Source of the DNA: Lunularia cruciata
Taxonomy: Eukaryota > Streptophyta > Marchantiopsida > Lunulariales > Lunulariaceae
Length of the DNA stretch: 64,000 nt
Direction: 5' to 3'
NCBI GenBank assembly: GCA_948567375.1
Contig: OX419760.1
Span: 186,001 to 250,000 of the forward strand
Shown: positions 12,661 through 23,200 of the stretch, piece by piece
Layout: every line of letters begins with the position of its first letter
Numbering within the stretch: the first letter of the stretch is position 1
Position numbers and translations under genes: made by a program
The notes under the pieces: generated by a model
Databases searched by the model: none
What the model saw: only the letters and a program-made list of their open reading frames with translations
Told to the model about the DNA's origin: nothing

Positions 12661-13835
12661 TTGTTTGGAGATATTTTAGAGAGTGATGTTGCAAGAAACA
12701 AGAGTGTTGTAGAAAATAGAGATAATGTGGTAGATCCAATCATGAAAGTAATTGAATTTAGGAGATCCACTAGAGTGCAAAGACTAATAGAGAGATATTA
12801 TCCATCCACTTATTACCTACTTTTAACAAAAAACATGGTGAGTTTGAATGCTACTCATAGGCAATGCAAATGGATGATGCAATGCATGAAATTTGCAATG
12901 GATGAAAAGTTTGCAATGAAAGAAGAGTTGTCATCCTTGGAAAAGAATGAGACTTGGTCATGGACTAAGTTGCCATAAGGAAAGATGGTATTGTATAACA
13001 AATGTGTGCACATGGTCAAAGAAGATGGAAGTAAGTGGTACAAGGCACAACTAGTAGTGAAAGATTTTGAGCAGACAAATGGTATAGACTACAATGAGAT
13101 TTTCTCTCTTGTAGTTAAGATTGACTACTATTAGACTTGTCTTGGGTCTTGTGACTACAGAGGATTTCATCTAGAGTAGCTAGGTGTAAAAAATAAGATG
13201 AAGACCTTGAAGATGATATCTATAGTGCACAACAAGAGGAGTTTTAGATCATTGATAGAGAAGACATGCTTTGCAAGTTAAAGAAGCGTGTTTACGGTTT
13301 GAAATGGGCCCCTTGGCAATGGTACTTGAAATGGAACCATAGAAATTTGATAAATTTATGGCTAACAATGGTGAGGTGGATCATAATTGCTATATTAAGT
13401 CATTTGTTCATTTGTACATCATTTTGTTGCTTTATGTTGATGATATGTTGGTCCTTGGATCCAACATGAAGGTAATCAAAAAGTCAAAGTACCAACTATT
13501 TGATTTTTTTGAGATGAAAGATTTGGGTCCTACACAATAGATACTTGGGATGAAGATTGGTAGAAATAGATCTATAGGTATTTTGAAGTTATCTCAAGAG
13601 AAGTATATTTATAGGTTGATGGATAAGTTTGGTCTACGCAATACTAAAATTCAGACCACCCTCTCGAGAAGTCACTTCAAGCTTCATCAACAATTGCCAA
13701 AGATAGGTGCAAATAAAGGGTACATGAGCAGAGTACCTTATGCATCAATAGTTGGAAGTTTAGTGTATGCATTGGTATGCATTAAGCTAGAGATTTCTCA
13801 TGCTACAAGTTGTAAGTAGATGCATATCAAACCCA
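12661..13835 (+). pseudogene. copia reverse transcriptase, broken
   Basis: The linker before RT is seen as FRRSTRVQRLIERYYPSTYY at about 12,750-12,810. RT begins near 12,860 (AMKEELSSLEKNETW), continues through a KEDGSKWYKAQLVVKDF segment near 13,020-13,070, then KLKKRVYGLKWAPWQWYLKW at 13,272-13,331. The active-site motif YVDDM is intact at about 13,433-13,447. The downstream ILGMKIGRNRS...LSQEKYIYRLMDKFG stretch at 13,540-13,630 is the copia RT thumb region. Stops and at least two frameshifts lie between these blocks. Confidence 0.88.
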
Positions 13836-14115
13836 AGAAGAGAGCATTGCAAAGTGGTAAAGTGGCTTTTTATGTTACTTGAAAGGTACTTCAAAGAAAG
13901 CACTTTTCAAAGTGGACAAATATCATTTTAGAAGGCTTCATAGATGTAAACTTGGGAAGAGACATGGATGGTAGAAAGAGTACCATATGGTATGTGTTTA
14001 CTCTAGGTGGTATAGTTGTTAGTTGGATGTCTCAATTGCAAAAGAGTGTTGTGCTTTCCACCACAAAAGTTTAGTACATGGCTATCTAAGAGGCAAGTAT
14101 GGAGATGACTTGGTT
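13836..14115 (+). pseudogene. copia RNase H, broken
   Basis: After the RT, conserved copia RNase H phrases can be read across frames, including GRDMDGRKSTIWYVFTLGG near 13,960-14,020 and VVSWMSQLQKSVVLSTTK near 14,020-14,070. The first catalytic Asp region (normally SDADWAGD-like) is shifted and altered. The family enzyme removes the RNA strand after reverse transcription. Confidence 0.75.
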
Positions 14116-14493
14116 GAAGAAACTCATGGCATAACTAGGCAAAGAGCAAGTTGGCAATATACTTCACATTGATATTCAAAGAGTCATTAGCCTTATAAAG
14201 AATCCAATGTTTCTTGCTAGGACAAATCATATTAAACTACTATATCATTTCATTCATGAGTTGATAGATGGTGGAGTTTTGACCTAGGTGAAGATTGCTA
14301 GAATTAACAACTGTACAAATATGTTCAACAAGATGGTCATATTTGAGAAGCTTAAGTAGTGCATAGCTTCAATTTTCCTTCAGAGTTGATTGATGAAAAG
14401 AGTGTTGTACTAGTGGTATCATTTGGGTGTACCAAAATTTAGTACATATACAAGAGACTAAGATCATCAAGTAAATAGACAATGTTAGATTCC

Positions 14494-14504
14494 AAGTGGA
14501 ATAT
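14494..14504 (+). other. Polypurine tract of the copia element (decayed)
   Basis: CCAAGTGGAATAT sits directly before the 3' LTR. The usual copia form is AAGTGGGAGAT, so the tract is recognisable with a few changes. It would prime plus-strand synthesis. Confidence 0.6.
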
Positions 14505-14829
14505 TGTTAAGTGTGGAGTCTGATTAGAGTATCTTGTTTGTGACTCCTTGATAGGATTTATAGATGTAGTATGGGATGGGGGCTAGGGATCTATGCCTCC
14601 CAAGGGGTTTCCAAGGTGTTGCACTAGAAGGAAGGTTTTTTGGTGAGCGCTCATATGAGTGCAAAGACATAATATAACATGTGTGATAGAGTACCCTAAT
14701 GTAAAAATTGGTTCAATTGTGGATGTAGGCAAATTCTGTGCTGAACCACATAAAGATCCATGTGTATATTTCTCCCTATCGTGTAATGATTGATCTTGTT
14801 TCATAGATCGCAGATTTGTGTTCTTTACA
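14505..14829 (+). repeat. 3' LTR of the copia element (325 bp)
   Basis: It starts TGTTAAGTGTGGAG and ends TTTACA, pairs with 10,230-10,581, and is followed by the target-site copy CCTTG. Divergence from the 5' LTR is mostly transitions with a few indels, indicating an old insertion. Confidence 0.9.
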
Positions 14830-15029
14830 CCTTGTCCTTTTTTTTCATTTGGGTAAATTGTATTATCTTGCTCAACTTGAAAACCATACCTATTTCTAAT
14901 ATTTTTAGTGTAGGAAAGAAATATTCATACATTGTACACTTATAAATTAGTAGAATGTAGTCATAGTAATTTGTTGTAATTGTTTTTCAAATATCTTTGT
15001 CCATTTCAATCTATTCTATTCATACATCT

Positions 15030-15500
15030 CAAAAATTTAAACCCCTTTGCAACAAATCCTTGTGTCCTTGACAACCCCATTGTCTCAAGAAAATCCTCTT
15101 GTGCTTTTGTAATATGCCTTAGAAAACCCTCTTTATTCCAAGAAAATCCTTTGGTACCCAAACAAACCTCCATACGCCTCTAGTGAATCCCCTTTTACTC
15201 TTGCAAAACCCCCATGCCCCAACAAACCCCCTTGAGAGAGTTTTGAGCAAATCCTTACACCCCAAAAAATTTCCATGCATTACCAACAAACCCACTTTTG
15301 CCCCATGAAACCCCACACTAACCACATTGATCTAGAGAAAAACCTTGTACATCTCTTTGAAAACTCCTTAATGACACACTTAACCCCAACCCCTTTGCTC
15401 TTGAGCAAACTCCATTCCAAAACACTCAAATTATGTGGTCTAACAAACACTTTTTTGCTTGGCACATTTTTGCTCCACTCCAAAACACTCAAATTTGATC
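15030..15500. repeat. CA-rich degenerate minisatellite (copy 2)
   Basis: It is built from irregular repeats of CAACAAACCCCCTT / AAGAAAATCCTCTTG-like phrases, with the same composition and vocabulary as 3520-3835. Open frames across it on both strands (15,119-15,325 minus, 15,275-15,532 plus) have repetitive, low-complexity translations and are not genes. Confidence 0.5.
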
Positions 15501-15741
15501 ATGCAATTAAAAGAAATAAACTATATAACTAATGAGAAACCCAATTTACCTTTTCTCTTCTCCACCTCACTCTTCTTATTTTTACATTACCAACCAATCA
15601 AATTGTCTAATTAACTACAATGTACTCATTTAAAAAATCAACTCACCTTGTTCTATTTATGTAACTCACTTTGCAAATTAAAATTAAAATTTCAACCCTA
15701 TTATTATTACAACATGTTGAGTTCAATATAAGATAGATACA

Positions 15742-15987
15742 ATTAGAAAATCTGATTGGTTAATGTTTTTAGGATAAGAGAGTTGAAATGGAGGAACAAA
15801 AAATTAAAGTGATGTTATCTTCTCTACTTTATATTTCTAGTATTCAATGAAAATGTAAAATTAGTATTAGAAAATCTGAGAGGTTAATATTGTTAGGATA
15901 AGAGAGGTGAAATGGAGGAAAAAAAGTAAAGTGATGTTATCTTCTCTATTTTATATTTGTACTATTATATTAAAATATAAAATTACT
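15742..15987. repeat. Tandem duplication, two ~124-bp units
   Basis: The unit beginning ATTAGAAAATCTGA occurs at 15,742 and again at 15,866. The shared body includes AGGATAAGAGAG, GAAATGGAGGAA and AAAGTGATGTTATCTTCTCT. The copies differ by scattered substitutions, so the duplication is not very recent. Confidence 0.85.
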
Positions 15988-17083
15988 ATTATAACTACTA
16001 TCACTTGAAATGTAATGGTTGTAATTTGGTATTTAATTCAAAATCTCTAATATAACTACCAAAATACTGGATATCTGGTTTAAGAAGAATCCTTACTCTT
16101 CCTTTGGATTTGTTTCTGCCAGTGCTAATTCTAAGATATTGAATGAAAGCATATAGATTTTGCGTTACTCTCTTTAACCTCGAGTTTTTCTACTTAGGAT
16201 ATCAACAACCTCTTTTCAATTTTGTATTTCATGTGAAGATTCTCCATCTTGGCCATTTTGTTTACTTCAATTTTTGCCAATTTACATCTCTCTTTTACTT
16301 TAAGGAATTCATTCTTCAATTGTATATAGTTTGAAAGGTCCCATGCAAAAAGTGACAATTGTAAAAGAAAAGAGTATCATTTCTCTCCGTATACCTTTCT
16401 CTTTTTATGAGATTTACTCTAGCTCTCTATCTTTGTTTCTTTCATGCTCTCCTTCTCCGTCTATGTCTTGTGCTCAAGGTCCTCTTTGGTACTTGTGGTT
16501 ACTTGAGGTGGAACATACTTTATGGGTCATTGTGATGGAACATACTCCAAATGTGATAGTGATCTATCTACTCTTCTCTTTTAACACTTCTTGCCTTTGC
16601 ATCGTGTCATCTTCTAAACCTTGAGAAAAAATAGGACAACATAAGAAAAAGAACCTTGCATATAGGAATTGTAAATGCTTAGATGCTTGTTTTTGAAAAA
16701 AAATGTACTTTCTGTTATATTCTTTCTTCTCTTTAGGTATAAATTTGGATCCAATATCCTATTCTTGGCATATATTTATACAAATTCTACATTTATTTCT
16801 TATACCCATTTCCACAAGTATAAGTGGAGAAATATTTTCTCTTTTCTAAACATTAGTTCTATTTTACTAAAGTGGAGATAAAGATGATTCAATTTATCAT
16901 CAATGGTTCTCCATGTTCCTTCCAGCTACTTACTCGTGAAACCTTCTCACACTTATTTGTTTTTCTAGTTTTGAGTTGACTTCTATGATTTTATATATCT
17001 TGTATAATATGTCCTTGTTTATAGAATAAAAAATTCCTCTTAAACTTCATGAGATAAAATGCATATAATTGAATGAATTAGAT

Positions 17084-17328
17084 TTTTGAACTAACTCTAA
17101 GTGAATTTTATAATTTACTTGAAATATTTGAGATATTTCAAATAATCAAAACCTTGAAAATAATACTGAGTGATCATTCTAAAACTATCATCATCTACTA
17201 TTAGTTTTTTGAACTAACTTCACGTTAATATTTTAATTTACTTGTAACTTTTGAGATATTTCAAATAATCAAAACTTTGAAAATAATAATGAGTGATCAT
17301 TCTAAATCTATCATCATTGAATTTTACT
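17084..17328. repeat. Tandem duplication, two ~123-bp units
   Basis: TTTTGAACTAACT at 17,084 recurs at 17,207. Both copies then share GAGATATTTCAAATAATCAA and GAGTGATCATTCTAAA at matching offsets. There is no coding potential. Confidence 0.85.
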
Positions 17329-17764
17329 TTCATCATGGTTGAAGGTTCCAAGGATACAATGTTTAGAAATTATGATGATTTAATATTCTTTGATAGAATA
17401 GAAGTTAAAATAGAATAATAATACCAAGAGAATTTAGATTGGACTTAAAACAAGAACAAGAGGGAAGGGAAGAGGAGAATGAAATAAGCGTTTGGATAGA
17501 GAGAGTATTTTATAGCACATAAAATAACTAATTCAACCTCATTCACATTCTTAATTTTCCAAATCTTTCATTATTGGAGTTTCAAAATCTATTTCAAAGG
17601 ACGAGTACTCCAAATTTACGTAAGATCTATCTTACTCTCAACAGTCAGAATTTTTTTATTTTCACTTTTGGGTTTAACAATGAAATAAATCTGTTTAACA
17701 ACAATAAAGCATTATAACTATAGAATTAGAAAAACACAAAGGGGAAGCATATTGATTTTTGAAT

Positions 17765-17921
17765 TGATATGCTATGTGCTTTGTAGTTAAGAATCTCATT
17801 TAATTTAATTTAATCTCATTTAATTTACCCCATTCACACTTATGCAATAATTAAAAGTTTAGGGTTTAGGATTTTTTAAATGATATGCAATGTGCTTTTG
17901 CAGTTGAGAATCTCATTTAAT
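17765..17921. repeat. Direct repeat, ~41-bp units 115 bp apart
   Basis: TGATATGCTATGTGCTTTG...GAATCTCATTTAAT (about 17,766-17,806) recurs with few changes at about 17,880-17,921. Between them are short TTTAATTTAAT runs and a telomere-like TTTAGGGTTTAGG at 17,858-17,870. Confidence 0.7.
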
Positions 17922-18062
17922 ATCTTTTCTAGGTTTCATTTTATGATCCAAGAATTTTTTAGAAATATAAGATGTATGAATTTTTATTAAAATTTTTATT
18001 TTCAAATATAAAATTTAGAAACTTTAATTTTTAAATATCACTAAATGATCGTTAAACACCCT

Positions 18063-18323
18063 TATATGGTAAGAAATATGGAGAATTTCTCCGTTCCTTC
18101 CCTCTCGCTCTCTCAGTCGTCCCAACAGAGGGGAGAGATCGAAACAGGCGCCAGTCATGCACTATATTCGGTGAGCTTCTTCTTGAAAGAAAAAGAAAGA
18201 GGCGACCGCGTTGGATAAGCAGAAAGGATGGGAAGAAACCCAATCAAGCCTTACAACGAAACGGAAAGGCTAGAAAACCTGTATTGAATTGGAGGTTCAG
18301 GATAGTTCTGCAGGGCTGAAAGC
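18063..18323 (+). promoter_or_regulatory. Candidate core promoter and 5' leader of the TPR gene
   Basis: A TATA-like TATATGG lies at 18,063-18,069, followed by a pyrimidine-rich patch at 18,088-18,114, a common plant core-promoter arrangement. Transcription would then start at about 18,090-18,100 and give a leader of roughly 225 bases before the ATG at 18,324. The leader contains a short CpG-rich block (18,199-18,265) that has relatives at 25.8 and 29.2-29.4 kb. The transcription start is inferred from motif spacing only. Confidence 0.45.
18199..18265 (+). repeat. Short CpG-rich repeat, copy A (in the TPR gene leader)
   Basis: It begins GGCGACCGCGTTGGATAAG, then has AGAAAGGATGGGAAG, CCCAATCAAG and ACGAAACGG. 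The same order of blocks is found at 29,201-29,264 and 29,361-29,425, and the first half at 25,779-25,820. It is upstream of the start codon and therefore probably transcribed. Confidence 0.6.
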
Positions 18324-21300
18324 ATGGCGTTGGTTACAAAAGCCAACTCGGTGAACTCCGATTGTCTGCAACTCCAGAAATGTGTTCCTTCCACTGCAAA
18401 ATCTACGTTCTGCCCTTTGTGGATTGCAGCGGGTAGAACTCCGCGTGCTCGACTGGTATGTCAGAGCAGCGGAGCTCATAATTCCTTGCGTTTGGCGCCC
18501 GTAGTGAGTTGTAATGCTACTTTTCAGAACTTGAGAAATGAACCTGGAAGTGACAGGGCACAGAATCTGAACAGGCTTAGGGCTCAGTCAGATGAAGTCG
18601 ATTTTGAGATGGATAGGCCGGAGCTCGGCGAGGACGAGGAGGATGATATGAGGGACTACGAGACGGAATACGAGTCTATGACAGGGTTTACAGCCATGGA
18701 AGGTGGTAATTAACTGCTCGTTTTCTCTTTGCATTTGTTCAACGGAGTCCGTTGCGATTTTGTATGGAGTTCTTTTGGCAATAGTCATCTGGAATCTAGT
18801 CAATCTAGTGGCACCGAAATATACACTGTTCATAGGGAGTTTTGGCCTGAAGATTGCTTTGGAACAGATGTGGAATCATAGTCTCTCTGTCTTTCTCTAC
18901 TGTTGTTTGCTGCTTTAGTAGTTAAATGACTTCGAATGTGATATGTCAATTCATGCACATAAAAATCTGAACAGAGATTTCTCGGGGCCAGATTCCACGA
19001 ATTTTGCAAAAGGAATGTACTTGGAGGATGAGAAGTTTCAACTGGCTGGAAGAAGTTTACATAGCTCTCCAGGACTCTTCCTCGGGACAGCACTGCTAGC
19101 TTTAGGCCTGTGCTTGCGTTTCAGCAAGCCCGCGTTTGCTAAGGGTGTTGAAAGGCCCCCAACGGTCACAGCCACGCTGAATGAGAAGGGAGAAGTAGAA
19201 GTGGAAGACAGGACACTGGAGGATAATGAAGATAGAATTGACAAGGATAGTGTAACCAAAGAACCAGAAAACCTATTTTCACGAAATGGCGAGGCAGAAG
19301 AAGAGTTCGAACCAGTTTTTGGAGAGGGATCTGACTTAACTACTGATCCGACTGAAGTTCTCTTAAGAAGCTATTTGGAGAGACATCCAAGTGACATAAA
19401 AGGTCTGCAAGCTCTTCTCTACTTGCGCCTGAAGAAAGGCGAAATTAATGCGGCAATGTCAGTGCTCGACAAGCTGATTGATTTGGAGCCGGACCAGCTG
19501 GAATGGAAGTTTATAAAAGCGCAGGCCTTCGAATTTGTCGGTGAATTGGACCAGGCTCGCATAGGGTTTGAGCAGATCCTTGAGATAAAACCACTGTCAG
19601 CTCGGGCTCTGCAGGTGCGGATCTTTCTTAGCAAGCTGTGTGATGGTACCTGCTTCTTGCTGAATTCTTGATGATACAAACTCAAATTTCAATAGTTTGC
19701 TTAAGCCCATCAAGTCTGCGCGTCCGACAATTATCCTGGAAAAGGTTTTTAGAAATTCAGCAGGTCTTGTGTTTCAGGGTTTAAGGTTTAATTTGTATCA
19801 AATCCTTCTCATTCGCAGCATCTGTTTCTTCTTTACATAAATGGTACTTAAAGGGGACTTTTTGCAGGTTTTATATGCCACTACCAGTTTGTACAGTTTT
19901 ATGTGTCACTCCAGTTGAGCAGTTTCGAATTTCATTTTTACTCACAGTAAGGCCATCTTTTATTTTCAGCCTAAAAATAAACTGAGATAACGTGTCAAAA
20001 GTTAGAGGATCAACACAAAGTAACAAAAAAAGCTAGTCAATGTGGCGGGCAAGTTCCTGGAGTAGGAACTATTCTCTTCAGTGATGAGATCCCTTGACAA
20101 GTCTTGCAGTTCTTCGGCATGTAATTAGTCTCCTAGCCTACAGCGAGATGAAAGTCTGCTTATTAGCCGAGCTTCTTTCTTCCTCTCATAAATAGCATCT
20201 CTTCTGGTAAATCAAACCCGGTTTTCATTCCTGGCAATATGTTGGCAAGAGGAAATTTACGAAAATTAAGATCCTGGAGACTTAGGGTACTCGCTGTCTA
20301 CTGCCAGTTATTGTATTGCTTCGGCTGATAAATTGATTTATGCTAACTTGCCTGCTCCGTTTTTCGCGGTCCATAGCAAGTTCCATCTGTCCCCAATGGG
20401 CTCTATCGGCTCTCTAATTTGCAGAAGATTGTGATGTTACGCGTTTGTATAGAGTGTGGATTATAAGGTGGACCGTCTTTAAGATTGTTGAGTTTTCTAA
20501 ATCCTCATCCGCGTACTTCATTTTCAGGGACTGGCAGTTGTCATGCAAAAGAATGGCGAGGACGAGCAAGCATTGCTTCTGCTTGGAGAAGCAGTTAAGA
20601 AGGCTGTAGATGCAGGCCAAGCAAAGGAAGCGACTAACCTTAGGATGCTTCTCGGCCAAATGCACACTATTCAGGTCTGACAATACCCTTACCTGGTGTT
20701 TTTTTAAGTACATTCTCACTTACTTCAGTTTGGCAACCAATGTATGCCCCGGATAACTTCTGCACATGATTTGCTTGATAAAATGACGCAATGATGAGCA
20801 GGGAAATTTGGATGAAGCCATGGAGCTCTACAGGACAGTCGTTGAAGAAGATCCTCAGGATTATCGGCCCTATCTATGTCAGGTGTGTTTGCTTTGTGTC
20901 GTGGTTGGCTTCAAAGGTTACGAATTTCATATCTTTGGGGGTTTATCTGCCCAAGCAACGGAACCAACGATACCTATAGATAAGTGGCAAGAACTAGTCT
21001 TCCATTTGAATCGACTGTAGTATTCTTGACGTGGAACTTTCTGGGTATAGGATCTTAAAGTAAGAGATCAACAAAGGCAATCGCAGTTTTGACACTTAGA
21101 TGTAACGCAAATCAGACATGTTTCGGACCTTCTAGCTCCTTGCAGAATTCCTAGGTTCGTTTGGCACAAAATTGCTATTTGCAGCTTTCGCTAGAATTCA
21201 AATTCAAAGTCAAATAATGCTCACCTCAGGAAGACAGGCACAAGAACTTAGATGATTGGTTCGCCCATCCACTGAAATCCTTGTTGGGAGTCGTTTAAAG

Positions 21301-21942
21301 CAGCGACATGGTTGGCATGTGTTGCTTTTACATGGTTACACAGGTTTATTACCTTACCAAAGCATGACGACGGAAGGTAGTATTATGTCAAGTTTTTCCA
21401 CTCGAACCTCCCTTTAACTGTCTATGTCGCTTGGGTTCAAGTTCTGGCTTCGTCTTCTCAGTCTACTGATAAGAACATGCAAGTACTCGATCCACCGATG
21501 TCTTGCTTCCCTTTGAAGATCCTGCACTTTCTACAATATTTCTTTTTGTACGCATAAAAAACGCAATCTTGTACCTTTACCAATCTTGGAAGATCTTATG
21601 GGCTAGACGTTTAGTCGCATCTTGCCTTAGTCCTTTCTCGTCGACTACTAATCTCTGCTAGACTTCCTTTTGCTTCATCAGGGTTTGGTTTACAGCATCA
21701 TTGGGGAAGAAGCTGAAGCAGAAAAGCAGTTTCGGAGGTATCGGAAACTCTGTCCGAAGGATTTTCCTCATCGAGGTTTCCTCGACGAGCTCATGCTGAA
21801 AGCTAAAAGCGAGTCACGGAAGCTAAATGAGAAAATTAAGAAGGAGGAAGACTTCAAGAAAAGAGGCAAGAAAGTCCCCAAGACTATGCGTCAGCCATTA
21901 GCGTCTGGAGCATCTACTAAAGGAGACACTGTAGAGAAGTAA
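18324..21942 (+). CDS. Chloroplast-type TPR protein, SLOW GREEN 1-like family, five exons
   Basis: Exons by splice signals and phase: 18,324-18,702; 18,977-19,614; 20,528-20,674; 20,802-20,882; 21,682-21,942 (TAA). They join to 501 residues. Residues 1-70 are Ser/Ala/Arg-rich with few acids, like a transit peptide. An acidic stretch lies at about 90-120. A hydrophobic segment at 158-175 (GLFLGTALLALGLCL) is followed by SKPAFAKG, an AxA-type thylakoid-processing-like site, so it is either a membrane anchor or a lumen signal. TPR-like helices run from about 266 to 448, e.g. WKFIKAQAFEFVGELDQARI and GNLDEAMELYRTVVEEDP. A Lys-rich tail ends the protein. SG1-family proteins act in chloroplast development as protein-binding scaffolds; that role is inferred here. 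The exon 1 donor could instead be after 18,705 (one extra Gly), and the exon 2 acceptor is the least certain. All introns are GT-AG, and the frame stays open across all joins. Confidence 0.88.
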
Positions 21943-22509
21943 GGTTGCCAATTTCTCATGTTTTGCTTCGAGAGACTGAGATCACCTAGCAAATTGATGC
22001 ATCTGAGTCTTCTCCGGAAAATAATGCTAACACAGTTTGTGCTGAGTTTAGAGTCCACAACTACAGAGTACGCTTTCAGTTTCCTTGTCGTCCCTCTCCA
22101 GATGTTAGTCGGAGAATAGAAAGGCGTTGTATCAGTCTACACTTGAAGCTCGTTGGAATGGTCATTGGTTTCTTAACTCAGATCGTCGATGAGTAGACAG
22201 TCTACTTATGCCGGAAGGTTTCAAGCGCCCTCTACTTTGTGACTGGAGATAAGTTTGGGAGCAGGTCAAATCCATCAACTGATCGGAGTTGAAAAGATAC
22301 AGATTGGTGCACAGACCTTGCGAGCAAAATGAATGTGTTGACCCTCATCTGGAATCATTTATTTCGCTGAATGATTTGATTGGCTGTCTAATTCATTCGG
22401 CAACGTTTGCCTTTTGGACCGATGTCACGTCCCTAACGTAATTCCAGGGCTTTGTACTATGCATCAGGTTTTTGTACCGCTTATCCTGTCCGTGAGTCTA
22501 GTACGTGAG

Positions 22510-22515
22510 AATAAA
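22510..22515 (+). terminator. Candidate polyadenylation signal of the TPR gene
   Basis: AATAAA lies 568 bases after the stop codon. Plant poly(A) signals are loose, so the transcript may end earlier. No clearer signal was seen between the stop and this point. Confidence 0.3.
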
Positions 22516-22623
22516 GTGGCCCTAGGCGTAGACATGCTCGTTCGCCTCAACCTCTTGAACACAGGTAGGTTGTGGGGTTTGTATTAGCCAAGATGTATGA
22601 TTCACAACTTATCCCTCTTGGAG

Positions 22624-23200
22624 ATTTGGGACGGTATTGGTGGGAAAAGGCGACTGTCCAGATATTGAAACAGTGAAACAGTCTACTCCTTTTCCCTTGA
22701 ACTTGGAATCAAGAAGGGCAAAAATTTGTAGCCCTTTTCGGGTGATCTGGCCAAGGTGGCACTGCCAATAATTTGGTACGATCTGCAAGTAGACCGGACA
22801 GATCCCTCATGGCGGAGGTTTCGGACGATATTGGTAGGAAAAGACGACTTGCCAGACATTGAAAGTTTACTCCTTTTCCCCTGAACTTAGAACCAAGAAG
22901 GGCAAAAATTGTAGCCCTTCTCGACCCATTTCGGGTGATCTGGCCAAGGTGACACTGCGAATAATTTGGTACGATCTGCAAGTAGACTGGACAGATCCCT
23001 CATGCGGAGGTTTGGGATGACATTGGTAGAAAAGGAAGGCTTGCCAGATATTGAAAGACTACTCCTTTTCCCCTAAACTTGGAACCAAGAAGGCCAAATA
23101 ATTTGTAGCCCTTTTTCGACCCAATTCGTGTGATCTGGCCAAGACTGGAATGCCAATAATTTGGTAGGATTTGGAAGTGAGATAGGTCAGACCTTCATCT
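22624..23200. repeat. Tandem repeat, three ~192-bp copies
   Basis: Copies begin at 22,624, 22,818 and 23,010. Each contains, in order, TTGGTRGGAAAAG, CTACTCCTTTTCCC, AACCAAGAAGG, TGTAGCCCTT, GTGATCTGGCCAAG, AATAATTTGGTA and a CAGATCCCTCATG-like end (weak in copy 3). The first two copies are closest and the third is most diverged. Reading frames through it on both strands are not conserved between copies, so it is noncoding. It lies just downstream of the TPR gene. Confidence 0.9.

Larger units (their letters stand above)
10230..14829 (+). mobile_element. Ty1/copia LTR retrotransposon, structurally complete, inactive
   Basis: It has two LTRs (10,230-10,581 and 14,505-14,829), both starting TGTT and ending ACA, with a decayed Met-tRNA PBS just inside the first and a purine-rich tract just before the second. 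The flanks are CCTTA (10,225-10,229) and CCTTG (14,830-14,834), a 5-bp target duplication with one A/G difference. Inside, in copia order, are gag with a CCHC knuckle, GAG-pre-integrase and integrase, RT with YVDDM, and RNase H. Integrase before RT is diagnostic of copia. Every domain is broken by stops and frameshifts, so it cannot move on its own. The protease is not clearly seen, probably lost in the decayed stretch after the knuckle. Confidence 0.92.
15988..18062. other. AT-rich upstream region of the TPR gene
   Basis: Apart from the duplications listed separately this stretch has no readable domain. Composition changes sharply near 18,050, where CpG dinucleotides become frequent. Confidence 0.5.

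Noticed and set aside
15119..15532. Overlapping open frames on both strands
   Set aside because: They follow from the CA-rich minisatellite; there is no domain and both strands are equally open.
18588..19259. Minus-strand frames opposite TPR gene exons 1 and 2
   Set aside because: Shadows of the coding exons; splice sites, phase and domain content all support the plus strand.
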